DNA of 64,000 nt. It comes from Varroa destructor. Its lineage: Eukaryota > Arthropoda > Arachnida > Mesostigmata > Varroidae. Numbering within the stretch: position 1 is the stretch's first letter; each line of letters begins with the position of its first letter. The notes beneath the pieces were generated by a model. The model saw only the letters and a list, made by a program, of their open reading frames with translations. It was not told the DNA's origin and did no database searches. A program made the position numbers and the translations under genes. Below are positions 36,716-45,136 of the stretch, in pieces. The stretch covers positions 30,433,309 through 30,497,308 of the forward strand of contig NW_019211457.1 of assembly GCF_002443255.2 (NCBI RefSeq), in the 5' to 3' direction.

Positions 36716-39697
36716 AAAATTGTCCCTTAAACAAATTAACCTGCAAAAATGTGTGCCTGAAGTAGTAAAATATTGTAATGTAATGCTAATCTCCAGAACG
36801 GCGCAATTTTTTCAAAATACTCAAGGCAAACTCCACCTTATCGCTGTAGGCTAGAATCCCCTCTCTGCCCAGCCACACATCCAAAAAAAGTTGTTTTGAT
36901 TTGTTTGAAAGAAAGTGGCACTGAGAAAATAAAAACAGCAGCAGCTTGAGTGGTGCAAGTGGTAGCGGGCTGGACCGAGGCTCAGTCGTAGGTTGTTGGA
37001 GAGGCTTCGGATGTGCCCTGTATAAATCTTACTCAGCAGCTTCTTTCAGCGGTATCAAGGAAAGCATAGACAAGACTGGCTTCAACTAATCCGTCTACGG
37101 ATACTCTAAGTACGACCACCGACACAAGTCCGCTACATTGTGTGAAGCGCCGGCTTATTTCCACTGAGTGAGGAAAGCGGCAGAGGAACGGGGAGAACCA
37201 TGGAGAAGAGACAGAAAGTGAAAAAATAAAGGAACAAGTTTGTAGGACGTTGCATGGGACACTAATGGGGATTTTTCTTACCTTGTCGTGCCGTTACAGA
37301 GATCACAAAATGACAGCGTCACTTTGGATCTCAATGCAGCCTACATCCTGCTTTACCGCTGTCTTCTCTTCGTGCACGCAGACCGCACAAGTTGAGACAG
37401 ACCTGCTAGATAACTCAAGCAGTTTGATAGATTTTCTCCTATTATAGCGGCTTGCTGTCTACTCTGAAAGAGCAATTCTTATGTTTATACCTATGTACGT
37501 CTGCTAGGATAGCTTTATCGTGACGGTATTGCCCGTCGCGTACAACTGAATCGTAGATTTGTTTGTCTGGGAGCGGGAAAAGTTTGCGTTTGATTTTTTT
37601 AGACGTTAGAATCAACGCTTGTGGGAGGGAGGATAGAAATTAAAATAACAGTTATGAGAAAGAAATAAACAGGAAAACAACTATTTGAAACTAATTACGT
37701 TCTAGATGTTAAATATGTGGGGCCGGTATAATAAGAAATTGGTGCCTGCCAGCGTGTGCCAGTGTAAATTGATGATAAGGCTGTATAACATAGTGGTTAT
37801 CGTTTGGACGAGAAGTTTCCTTTTCGCTACTAGATAAACCATTAAGGTGGCATACACCTGTGGAAGGTTTTGCTTCTATACTACTATATAGTAGTAGGCG
37901 TTAATAATGAAGTACTTTTCGCGCTGGCATGAATCGAAGACAAATACCTATATTCTAGTGTTCTTTACTACATTGTATAGTGCGCAGTCATACTGAACAC
38001 TTCTAAGGTGTCTTTGTCATACGCAAGTTTTAGATGGGACCAGCAAAGGTGCTAAGTTTATTTTCCCATATGACAGATAGACGAAATTCTTATCTCTAAT
38101 AAAATTGTCCCTTAGCCATAGCCTAACTTGGTTCGGTCAGTTTAAGGCTGAACTCGGATTTATAGGAGATCCAAAGTGTCGTGATTGGATGCCAAACGTA
38201 CAGTATACCTTTCATCGTGCTAGATTTTTCTAAAAGCTTTCACCCGAGCAATGTTACTCACGCAGACCCTGCCTAAAGCAGATTTGCGTTCCAAATTGTA
38301 ATAGTTTTCCTGTTGCAGCATCCGCCGTTCCGCTTTTACCTCTTCGCCACAACAGGTGCTCATTTCCCAAGCTCCCATCAGTTAAGAAACATCTTACTAT
38401 TTGCAGGCATTTTAACAGGGCACCATTTGTAGCCCTTTGCTAAATGGCCGAATATACGTGGAGTTATTACTGCTTTAAGATTAGTAGCAAATCATACATT
38501 AGATGGACGTAACACGCACACACATACTAGTAGACCATGCAATACAATCTTTATTTTCGGATAAGGACCATTCCTTTTGAATTAAGCCGAAACCGCAATA
38601 ATCTTATTACTATTTATTCTATACTTAGATAACAAATAGTTGCACTTCGAATTTTAATTATTTTTTTTTCTTTTTTTTTTAGGTCCGTGGACCGTGTGTC
38701 AGTTCCAATCAGCCTATGCATGGCCATTATCACTTTGTACATATGCGCTGGTACGTATGACTTGTCATTATGACATTTCTCCTCATTCCCGTGCGCAAAC
38801 TTTTCCCGCTTCGGAAGAACATGATAAATCTATTTCTATATATTATATGTCGCTGTAGCATTAATGAAGGACTACATAACATAGATTACGATTTCAGGTG
38901 CGTTTTTGTTTTCATTCTGGGAGAAAGAGTGGGACTATCTGGAGGGATCATACTTTTGCTTCGTGACATTGTCGACGATAGGCTTCGGCGACCTCGTACC
39001 TGGTCAAAACATCGAGGGGTCCGAGCAGAAGCTTGCTATTTGTTCGATTTATCTACTTGCCGGTTAGTTTTCTCAGCGGTATATAATAGCATAAATATAT
39101 CATTGCTTTTGTAATCCTGAAGATATTTTCAAGTTTTAAACTCGTTTTTTTTCGTCTTATCCATTTTTACGATGGTGATCATCTTTAAAGGCCTATAAAA
39201 CTAGAATGTTTAAGGTAAACGTGCCAATATCGCACTTCGTATCGTGTCGTGAGACAACTACCTATCTGCTTCACGTAACAGCCCTCGATAATTTCACAGA
39301 CCTTTTTGTCCAATAACTGCCCGCTCGGTCCTAACACGAGCGTGATTCAGATAGAAAATTCGATTCTGTATGACAGTTTTAAGTGTAAGTAAAAACTTTT
39401 AATAATTTAGTCAAGCAAATAGTGTGACGAGGATCGATTGTGAACTTCGCAAGTTTAACGTCGTAGTAGAAATCGTAGTAAGTAGAAAATCGTGACTGAG
39501 ATGCACGAAATATGACATGACATGTCTGCGAAGTTTACCATTATGTTTATATCACGTTCTCATTGATTTCAGGACTAGCGTTGATTGCTATGTGCTTCAA
39601 CTTGGTACAAGAACAGGTCGTATATAAGTTACGCAAGATGGGCAAGCATCTGGGCGTGATCTCCGATTCCGAGTTGGATAGTAGCGACCCTGAATGA
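3151..39697 (+). CDS. Two-pore-domain (K2P, TWIK-family) potassium channel, 7 coding exons, 398 aa
   Basis: Spliced from 3151-3604, 28932-29073, 31478-31598, 33747-33868, 38683-38750, 38898-39062 and 39573-39697 (1197 nt). Junction phases are 1, 2, 0, 2, 1, 1 and every intron is GT-AG. The product has the K2P order: M1 (about 39-59, with GAFVFRHLE at its end), an extracellular cap with N-glycosylation sites N99 and N110, pore 1 ending TTIGYG (149-154), M2 (about 165-185), a cytoplasmic loop (about 190-285), M3 (about 288-308), pore 2 with TIGFGD (329-334) and M4 (about 348-368). K2P subunits dimerise in the plasma membrane and carry background K+ leak that sets resting potential. The cap has no cysteine, so the inter-subunit disulfide known from TWIK1 is absent. 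The filter pair GYG/GFG is the usual animal combination. Subfamily orthology cannot be fixed by eye; it is nearest the invertebrate TWIK-type group, so no symbol is given. Confidence 0.96.
10212..10568. repeat. Imperfect direct duplication, 29 nt at 10212-10240 and 10540-10568
   Basis: Both copies start TATAAAGATAAGAA and match at 26 of 29 positions; weaker similarity continues about 15 nt further. Confidence 0.75.
11870..11893. repeat. (TA)12 microsatellite
   Basis: Uninterrupted TA dinucleotides in intron 1. Confidence 0.95.
17789..17827 (-). repeat. tRNA-like unit with GGTTCGAACC
   Basis: On the minus strand TAGACTTAGGGG precedes GGTTCGAACC by about 18 nt. It is similar in layout to the units at 2974 and 59895 but the A box is imperfect. 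Confidence 0.22.
18691..18713. repeat. Inverted repeat, 8-bp arms
   Basis: CTGCCTTG and CAAGGCAG with a 7-nt loop, in intron 1. Confidence 0.75.
20639..20670. repeat. Inverted repeat, 11-bp arms
   Basis: GTCAATTAACT (20639-20649) and AGTTAATTGAC (20660-20670), perfect complements with a 10-nt spacer. Confidence 0.85.
23741..23758. repeat. (AT)9 microsatellite
   Basis: Uninterrupted AT dinucleotides after a short ACACAC stretch, in intron 1. Confidence 0.95.
27518..27547. repeat. (CTG)10 microsatellite
   Basis: Ten perfect CTG units (CAG on the minus strand) in intron 1; both strands are open through it in one frame. Confidence 0.95.
28932..29073 (+). CDS. K2P channel coding exon 2: GYG filter and M2
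   Basis: The acceptor has a strong polypyrimidine tract (tttacctctttcag|GATACG). Joined in phase 1 to exon 1 it completes TTIGYGNISP, the first selectivity filter, followed by a short loop and M2 with the family pattern VGIPLMLLYLTNIGDLLAK. The donor is GTAAG|GTAAGC-like, with the exon ending in AG at 29073 (phase 2). The exon covers residues 152-199. The match to K2P M2 is close throughout. Confidence 0.97.
29074..31477 (+). other. Intron 2 of the channel gene
   Basis: 2.4 kb, GT-AG. It contains a (TTG)8 repeat at 30218-30241 and pyrimidine-rich DNA around 30580-30860. An open frame 30784-30969 has no usable donor before its stop. Confidence 0.75.
30218..30241. repeat. (TTG)8 microsatellite
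   Basis: Eight perfect TTG units in intron 2. Confidence 0.95.
31478..31598 (+). CDS. K2P channel coding exon 3: cytoplasmic loop, Cys/Arg-rich start
   Basis: Chosen because it alone satisfies both phases: it accepts phase 2 from exon 2 and gives phase 0 to exon 4. It yields RLCVCRGPKRGEPKG directly after M2, as in many K2P channels where a Cys/Arg-rich stretch follows the M2 helix. The donor ATG|GTAAGT at 31598/31599 is consensus. The acceptor GTGAGCAG|ATT has a weak pyrimidine tract and is a NAGNAG site; using the upstream AG (exon start 31475) would insert one Ser. The segment is visibly GC-richer than the flanking intron. It covers residues 199-239. It is less certain than the pore exons because loop sequence is poorly conserved. 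Confidence 0.75.
31599..33746 (+). other. Intron 3 of the channel gene
   Basis: 2.1 kb, GTAAGT to tctgcag. It contains a long C/T-rich tract at about 31853-31930. Nothing else is recognised. Confidence 0.72.
33747..33868 (+). CDS. K2P channel coding exon 4: cytoplasmic loop, Pro/Tyr/Ser-rich
   Basis: The acceptor (tttattctatctgcag|CTC) is strong and phase 0; the donor TACAG|GTTAGT at 33868/33869 is phase 2, matching exons 3 and 5. It encodes residues 240-280, hydrophilic with LKLDLHDLSVPS and ending SGSSDYYR. It lies between M2 and M3, so it is cytoplasmic. An upstream-extended alternative starting at 33656 or 33665 could join exon 2 directly in phase (213 or 204 nt), skipping exon 3. I prefer the version with exon 3 because its donor and this acceptor are both strong and phase-matched. 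Confidence 0.78.
33991..34107. repeat. Foldback element: inverted arms around a (TA)25 core
   Basis: The left arm begins TTTCCAAAG (33991-33999) and ends CCCCACCC before the TA run (34023-34072); the right arm starts GGGTGGGG and ends CTTTGGAAA (34099-34107). The outer nonamer and inner octamer pair perfectly, and the roughly 15 nt between them pair partly. The whole 117 nt could form one long hairpin. It lies 122 nt past exon 4. Confidence 0.85.
35537..35553. repeat. (GAC)n microsatellite
   Basis: Five GAC units plus two bases, in intron 4. Confidence 0.85.
36682..36712. repeat. AT microsatellite, 31 nt
   Basis: Uninterrupted AT alternation in intron 4, without the inverted flanks seen at 33991-34107. 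Confidence 0.95.
38683..38750 (+). CDS. K2P channel coding exon 5: M3
   Basis: A 68-nt exon behind a long T-rich tract (ttttttttttag|GTCCGT). In phase 2 it reads SVDRVSVPISLCMAIITLYICAG, the charged approach and hydrophobic core of M3 (residues 281-303). The donor GCTG|GTACGT is phase 1. The following intron is only 147 nt. The PISL...YICAGAFLF pattern across the junction with exon 6 is the standard K2P M3. Confidence 0.94.
38898..39062 (+). CDS. K2P channel coding exon 6: pore 2 (GFG) and start of M4
   Basis: The acceptor gatttcag|GTGCG joins in phase 1 to give GAFLFSFWEKEWDYLEGSYF, then the second pore loop CFVTLSTIGFGDLVPG (323-338) and the start of M4 (KLAICSIYLLAG). The donor GCCG|GTTAGT at 39062/39063 is phase 1. 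The TIGFGD motif and the WE.W spacing before it are diagnostic for K2P pore 2. This is among the most secure exons in the window. Confidence 0.97.
39573..39697 (+). CDS. K2P channel coding exon 7: end of M4, C-terminal tail, first stop (TGA)
   Basis: The acceptor cattgatttcag|GACTAG completes M4 as GLALIAMCFNLVQEQVV, followed by YKLRKMGKHLGVI, a conserved membrane-proximal stretch in invertebrate TWIK-type channels. The tail is acidic (SDSELDSSDPE) and ends at TGA 39695-39697. The base after the stop is C, a context favouring readthrough in animals. The exon itself appears to run on in frame to a donor at 40042/40043 (see next entry). The short product has 398 aa. Confidence 0.94.
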
Positions 39698-40042
39698 CCC
39701 CACGATTTGGACCCTCTCGGCCAGCAACGATCGATGACAACTACGACGGTGACAACAACAACTACAACAACAACAACAACAACAACAACAGCAGCAGCAG
39801 CAGCAGTAGCAACAACAGCAGCAGCAGCAGCAGCGACGACAACAACAACAACCACAGCAGCGGCAACGGCTACGAGCATGCAAAGCAGTACGGGCAATAG
39901 CTGCATGATACAGTCGGTGACAGTTTCCGACGCCAATACGACCACAACGATCAATAATGCAGGTGTCGCTCCGATCGGCGGACATCTCTTGGCCATGGGC
40001 GGCCATGCTACGAGCGGTAGTAACACCTGCGCAAAGCATAAG
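39698..40042 (+). CDS. In-frame extension after the channel TGA: Thr/Ala-rich, predicted readthrough segment
   Basis: The channel frame stays open for 115 codons after TGA. It starts PHDLDPLGQQRSM, passes through Thr and Ala runs written in ACN/GCN codons, and ends in a normal-looking stretch (VSDANTTTTINNAGVAPIGG) and AKHK. Interruptions in the repeat mostly change the third base of this frame (ACA/ACG/ACT/ACC, GCA/GCG/GCT), as expected if this frame is translated. A donor AAG|GTCGGT at 40042/40043 is phase 0 and fits the next exon. A second donor, TCG|GTAGAA at 40046/40047, is phase 1. Translation needs TGA readthrough, or removal of the possible 108-nt intron 39617-39724. The rival Asn/Ser frame closes at 39898. 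Confidence 0.6.
39745..39868 (+). repeat. Trinucleotide repeat (CAA/CAG type) inside the readthrough frame
   Basis: Imperfect ACA and GCA triplets encoding Thr and Ala runs in the channel frame, Asn/Ser in one other frame, and Gln with stops in the third. Confidence 0.85.
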
Positions 40043-42079
40043 GTCGGTAGAATAGGTTTTTCGAAAGCTCTTAGTTTTCATTATATAAACTGTATCTGAT
40101 AAGCATTTAAACGGTAACTTTGTAGGTCAGCCGCGCACCATAATCTCAGTTTGCGTCGGCCGCTAATCACTGCATATGTATCGATGATACGAGGTAACGT
40201 AAAGAGCAAGAGTGCCAGTATGTATTCGATGTAGGTCCAAACGATTTACGCTGACATGAAATGAATCAACCGGGGGCTGATTTTTATAGCGGGTTGCGCG
40301 TGTATATATTTAGTGGCACGTATAATTGTACCTTTATCTATGAAGCATATGTTTTGTGTTTCAATATGTATGAGCTGTAGTGTCCCCGTTAGACGAAAAG
40401 AAAATCAATGATTTTACTTGGGACTATGTATGATTTGCTAGGTGACCTTACTGGCACAACCATCTAAAATGGCTGCACTCTATAGCGTGCACCATACGCT
40501 ACGTCCCAGCCAAACTGTTTTCGCTGCCTTTTTCTCTATTGTCGTGATCACACGAGTTTCTTACCGCTACGAAGAGTTCCGCGTAGCCTATTCCCAGCGA
40601 AGGCTTCCATCTCCCTATCCATTTTCACCTGGTCGAAGTGTACTTTATGCTGTCTACATCTCTACAAATGCGTTCGGTCTCTCCTGTTTACTATGCAACC
40701 GACTGGGGTACACATCATCTACACGTCATTTCGTACAAAGACCTTCTCTCAAACAAATTCCTCACTTCGATTTCGCAGCCCTATTTGCTGTGATACTTTT
40801 AGAGGACCAACGCTGCCGGCTGGCTATGCATTGTCGCGTAAGTACGAAATTTTCTCGTCAATCTGCCATGAGCACGACTATTCCTTCTGGCGGGTTCTAC
40901 GTTCCTGCGGCGCCTGTCTGCTTTGGCGCCCACGTGCGGCGCCTTTAAACCAATGGTAGATCTATCATTTGTGCGTTGCCTTTCATTGGCCCGCCATGCT
41001 ATCCCGTGCCCGACGCAATCTACGCTTGAAATATAGTGTGTCCATATGAGGGCAGTAGTTCTCCTTCCGAGGTAGAAACACGAAAGGACGCTGCTTTGGC
41101 GAGACGGTAAAATAGCGTTCTCTTTTGAGAAACACTTCTTTCCTTGGTCACCAAGTCAAGGCCGTCTTATTCCAAATACTCACTTTCGCCTTGGTAGTCC
41201 ACCCTGGCACCATCCAAGTCTTCTTACCCACTTTCTTCATCGTTCTGAACAGGACTAGACACCGAAAACCTATAGAAGAACACTGCGATACGATACACTG
41301 GTCTTGTTCCACTGGCAGTTCGCGATCCGTACGCATGGATCGTCATCGTGACGGTGATAGACTGTGCAGCTGTAAAAAAACGTCGACATCTAAGGCTGCC
41401 TGCCGCTTTCTTCCGTATATTAGATTTTCAGAGCTCCACTTCCCAGACTACCACGACATCAAACGAACTGAGTGTCGATTCAACTTTTGCCCTTCCTGGG
41501 TTCCGCACGCTTGTTTCACGAACAAATGATCCGTCCTTGGCTGAAAAAGAACAGCTTCAATAACGAGTTATTTAGATTTTCGTCACATCAACTTTTCTTT
41601 ATGGCTTCAATCACTATGTGGCTGGATTTGTCTTCTATCTTTCGCTGTGTCATTGCGCCGTCATAGCGCTACGCGGTGCCCGCAAATTATTGTTTGCCAC
41701 CAGAATTTGACGTATTTAGAGTGAAAGGAAGGTGTAAAGGAAAAAAATCGACCATTTAATTGAATAGGGAGGCTGGTTTATTACAATTGTCAAAGGTCCA
41801 CAATACAATTACCATCGTGCACCCGTCTGGGATCAAAGCAATACAAAACTGGTTCTCTTCACTTGAAAATGGAGAGAGGAATTGAACGCTGTTTATGGGT
41901 CCCATACCAGCCATTCGATGTTGACCTCCGCAACAGGAAGTATTAATCATAATTTATTTAGGATAAAAATAGCAAGGGTACGTTAAGTAATTAAACGGAT
42001 CCCACTAGCATCGAAGGTACATGTGTATATTCTTCTACTGTAATAATCATTGCACAATTATACTTCGTGTTTTTTCCAG
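40043..42079 (+). other. Intron between the readthrough segment and tail exon A
   Basis: About 2.0 kb. It contains two unassigned open frames, 40442-40948 (168 codons, non-ATG start) and 41125-41529, in pyrimidine-rich DNA, plus a GC-rich patch with a repeated 10-mer at 40906-40944. If the short isoform ends nearby, the left part is its 3' UTR. Confidence 0.55.
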
Positions 42080-42223
42080 GACGGCGATCTGGTGGCGCTC
42101 GCAACGTTCGGAAGCGTTTGCGCCTCGTTGGGTAGTCATCAATCTGCAGCAGGGACAATAGAAGCCTCACAAATGTCTCAAGTAAACGTGCCAGGCACCA
42201 CTGAGGTACGCTGCCTTCCACAT
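42080..42223 (+). CDS. Tail exon A of the long channel isoform (48 codons)
   Basis: The acceptor cgtgttttttccag|GACGGC is strong and phase 0. The frame reads DGDLVALATFGSV...SHQSAAGTIEASQMSQV. Two usable donors exist, both phase 0: GAG|GTACGC at 42205 and CAT|GTGAGT at 42223; the second is closer to consensus, and the choice adds or drops six codons. No domain is recognised. Phase 0 at both ends matches the readthrough segment before it and the exon after it. Confidence 0.65.
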
Positions 42224-42364
42224 GTGAGTCCGTATGGTTATTATTTTTGTTATAAATTACTATTATTATTTTGATCGCTCGTAACCTCGAGCTAAATATT
42301 CATGCATGTTTCCTCGTCAAAACAATTCCGTTATTTCGTTTTCTGCGCCACTTCTACCATCCAG

Positions 42365-42829
42365 CTACAAACGCCGTACATCACTAGTAGTGGTCTAGAG
42401 GTTGGCGTGGAACTCGAAGAATTCTCGGCACATCGAGGGCCTGCTGCCGGCTGTGGTATGGGTGTCATGACAAACACAGGTAGCGGAGTTGTTGTTCAGT
42501 CTGTGCCTATTCACTATTTGGCGGTGACCGCTCAGACGTTAGCAGTCACTAGGACGAAGCAGGGCGCTGGTGGTTCCCTTTCGGATGGCCACGATAACTC
42601 GGATCCGTCCGACCAGGCAGGTGAGCTCGAAATAGAGCAAGATAGCCGAAGTTCGGTGGGAGGTTTCGGCGAGGACTCAGACAACAACGTCACAGCGGCT
42701 ACGTTAACGACGGCGGTGGCCGCAGCCAACAGTTTCAACCACGCCAGCGTTAATGATAACCAGAATTCGATGGGTACCTTGACAAGGCAACATGCAGCTG
42801 CCCAGAAACAGCTACAACAGCATCAGCAG
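42365..42829 (+). CDS. Tail exon B of the long channel isoform (155 codons)
   Basis: The acceptor is cacttctaccatccag|CTA and the donor CAG|GTCAGT, both phase 0. The protein starts LQTPYITSSGLEVGVELEEF, has an acidic Asp/Ser-rich centre (DNSDPSDQAGELEIEQDSRS), then an Ala/Asn-rich part and ends in a Gln/His-rich stretch (AAAQKQLQQHQQ). No stop occurs in 155 codons. It looks intrinsically disordered and no family is recognised. The 141-nt intron before it is short but workable. Confidence 0.75.
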
Positions 42830-44617
42830 GTCAGTTCGCTTGTGTAGATGTACAAGAAATTGTCTCGGTGTCATTGTGCGTCGGGAACAAAAGTTCTGTT
42901 TGCTTATATTGCACCGAATTACAGTACGAAGATAAATTGTAAAATGGCTTTATAGGGAAGTCTCTAGCGCTATACGTTTCGCATGACTATAATTCTTCCT
43001 CTCCTAGATTCCCGAAAGCCTATGTTGCCCTGGAGTTTAGCCAAACATAAAACAGAAATGGGCGGGAGTATTCGAGAAAAAAAAAAATCAACATTCTGAT
43101 ACAATTATTTTAATGACGATACAGTTATTTTTCGGTCTCTATACGTAATTTATATCTAGCATCATGTTATCGGGTAGCTATCGCGACCCGTAACCATTTT
43201 TGCCATTTGGCCGTCACCATTAATATAAATATACAGGCTACGAAAGGTCGGATAATCTATTCTCATTTGTTCAGTTTCAGTTCAATTGACGTACGGCTCA
43301 CCGCCGTTAATTTATCGGAATCGCATTTTCCCAAAAAACAGTCGGGCCGTCTTATATTTGTTTGGTTGTACCCACCTGTTGCTCGCTTTAAAAATCGATT
43401 GTTCAATTTGAAAAAAGTACACATCTCCTCTTTGCTTTAACGAACTCTCCGTTTTGACTGTTACAGTGGTTATTTGGCCGAGCAGCCAAGCTCTCAGTGA
43501 TACGTACTCGCCTACATGATATTGGCGTATTTTCAACGCAACGTTTATGAATGGCATAGATAGTGTGTGTAAAAATAAGCACGGACCGCTCGTTTTATCA
43601 TTCGGAGTTGCTTCCTTCTGTCCTGGAAAGCCGTAATATGTCGGTATCACAAGTCAATATTCCCATGTAATTTATGATCGTTATGATCTTACTTTGAAAT
43701 GCGATACATTTAACTACATCTATTGTATGATATGTGGCATTTGCAGAGCCTGCACACCCTCGGAACACGTGTTAGAACAATCTAGGTCTAAGTTGAAAGT
43801 TTAAGTTGATTCGCTTCGCGACAAAACCGATAAACTTTTCGAATTTTTTTTTTTTATCTAAACCCTTCTATTGAATTGATTCGGCGCCAAGGCAACGATA
43901 GACATCGCCCATCTTTGAACCTATGATAGCCATTGTTACGCCATTGAATTTTGGTCATGTGTACATAAATACTTCGAGTTCGTCTCTACTCTGCAATAAG
44001 CAGACCAGATCTTACTTTCTGATGCGCAAAAAAATCGGCTTAAAGCTATGTTGAAACACCAAATAGGATCAACTTCTCTAGCCAACCAGCCGAATGTTAA
44101 ACGCACACGCTATATAACAGCGGTTGTCTTTAGGCAATATGAATTCTACACAATTGTTTGGAGACTAATAATGTGGACATGTCCGCCATATTCACATTTA
44201 ATTGTGGCGCAGTGCATTCGGCGTGTCTTTGCTAGTTTAGCAGGATGTAGAGTTTCAACGTGGATAGCGGCTGCATTCTCCTGAATTCGACAATCACGGC
44301 GGGCCTTAATCTGACGATGGGGGTGAACGGACGGGGGATCTGCTGAGACAAAACTCAAAGGTTCATGTTCGAGCCCCAGACCAAGACCGACCTTGGTCTG
44401 CACCACGAACAAGTAGACGACACAGTTGACGTTCACTGTTCTTGCTCAATTCTGCGCTCTATCCCTCTCCGTTGCCCTAGGCCTGCCGTGTCCTTTTACT
44501 AGCGCGGTATGCTTCTAACGTTATTTCTCTGTCTATATGGCAATCCTGTCCTGTCCTTCATCTACTGACCTCTGTACTTTTCCTCTCGACCATTTTCTCA
44601 TTCTAATCCCACTATAG
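42830..44617 (+). other. Intron between tail exons B and C
   Basis: About 1.8 kb, GTCAGT to ctatag. No gene is seen; it is mostly AT-rich sequence with a GTTCGAGCCCC box-B-like string near 44370. Confidence 0.6.
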
Positions 44618-45136
44618 CTTCTTGCTGGCAGCGGTTTGGGTCTACCGGTTGGAGGACTCTGTAGTCGACATCAGGCTATGTTCGGCCAGTTCCCTCTAGA
44701 CGTCCTGCCGCAACTGGCTCCCATGCCGTCCTTATCGATGGCCGGTGGCGAACCCACCGACCTCATCTCGCTGGGCCAGAACCTGAGCCAGCCACCACCC
44801 CCCCATCCATCGCACCCGTCGTCCCATCCGGGAAAACAAAATCAGCCAGTTGGTGGTCATACGGTGACGATCCCCACGTCTCAAATGGAAATCACCAGCC
44901 TTGATGCCGCAGCGATGGCGGCTGCTGCAGCCGTGGGCGCTCTGACCGGATGCTCACCTCCGCAGCAGTCGGTTCCTTTGACCCTGCAAGCGCCTATTGA
45001 TGGAAGTGGTACCGCCACCCACACCTTGCCACGACATCACACGCATACTCAGCAACAGCAGCAGACACAACTCGTAAATGGCAAGTGCGCCGTGCAAGTG
45101 TTCCATGCCTACTATACACAAACGCAGTCGAACTAG
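44618..45136 (+). CDS. Terminal tail exon C of the long channel isoform (172 aa plus TAG)
   Basis: The acceptor cattctaatcccactatag|CTT is phase 0, directly after an in-frame TAG. The protein reads LLAGSGLGLPVGGLCSRHQ, then Pro/His/Ser-rich (PPPPHPSHPSSHPGK), an Ala run (DAAAMAAAAAVGALTG), and a His/Gln stretch, ending YYTQTQSN. The stop is TAG 45134-45136, with AATAAA 28 nt later. Low-complexity His, Gln and Pro stretches suggest a disordered cytoplasmic tail. An internal phase-0 donor CTC|GTAAAT at 45073/45074 could instead lead to the exon at 46217, giving a 15-residue alternative end. Confidence 0.75.
   Translation, partial: LLAGSGLGLPVGGLCSRHQAMFGQFPLDVLPQLAPMPSLSMAGGEPTDLISLGQNLSQPPPPHPSHPSSHPGKQNQPVGGHTVTIPTSQMEITSLDAAAMAAAAAVGALTGCSPPQQSVPLTLQAPIDGSGTATHTLPRHHTHTQQQQQTQLVNGKCAVQVFHAYYTQTQSN

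Larger units (their letters stand above)
33869..38682 (+). other. Intron 4 of the channel gene
   Basis: 4.8 kb. It contains the foldback (TA)25 element at 33991-34107, (GAC)n at 35537-35553, a 31-nt AT tract at 36682-36712 and an 18-bp palindrome at 37879-37896. An exon-like stretch near 37300 was considered and rejected on phase. Confidence 0.8.

Noticed and set aside
37300..37447. Exon-like stretch after ccgttacag in intron 4
   Set aside because: The protein-like frame is phase 0 and stops; the channel needs phase 2 at both ends. No good donor is present.
39694..39900. Asn/Ser-rich reading of the trinucleotide repeat
   Set aside because: It closes at 39898, starts within the channel stop, does not join a donor in phase, and the repeat variation is not silent in this frame.
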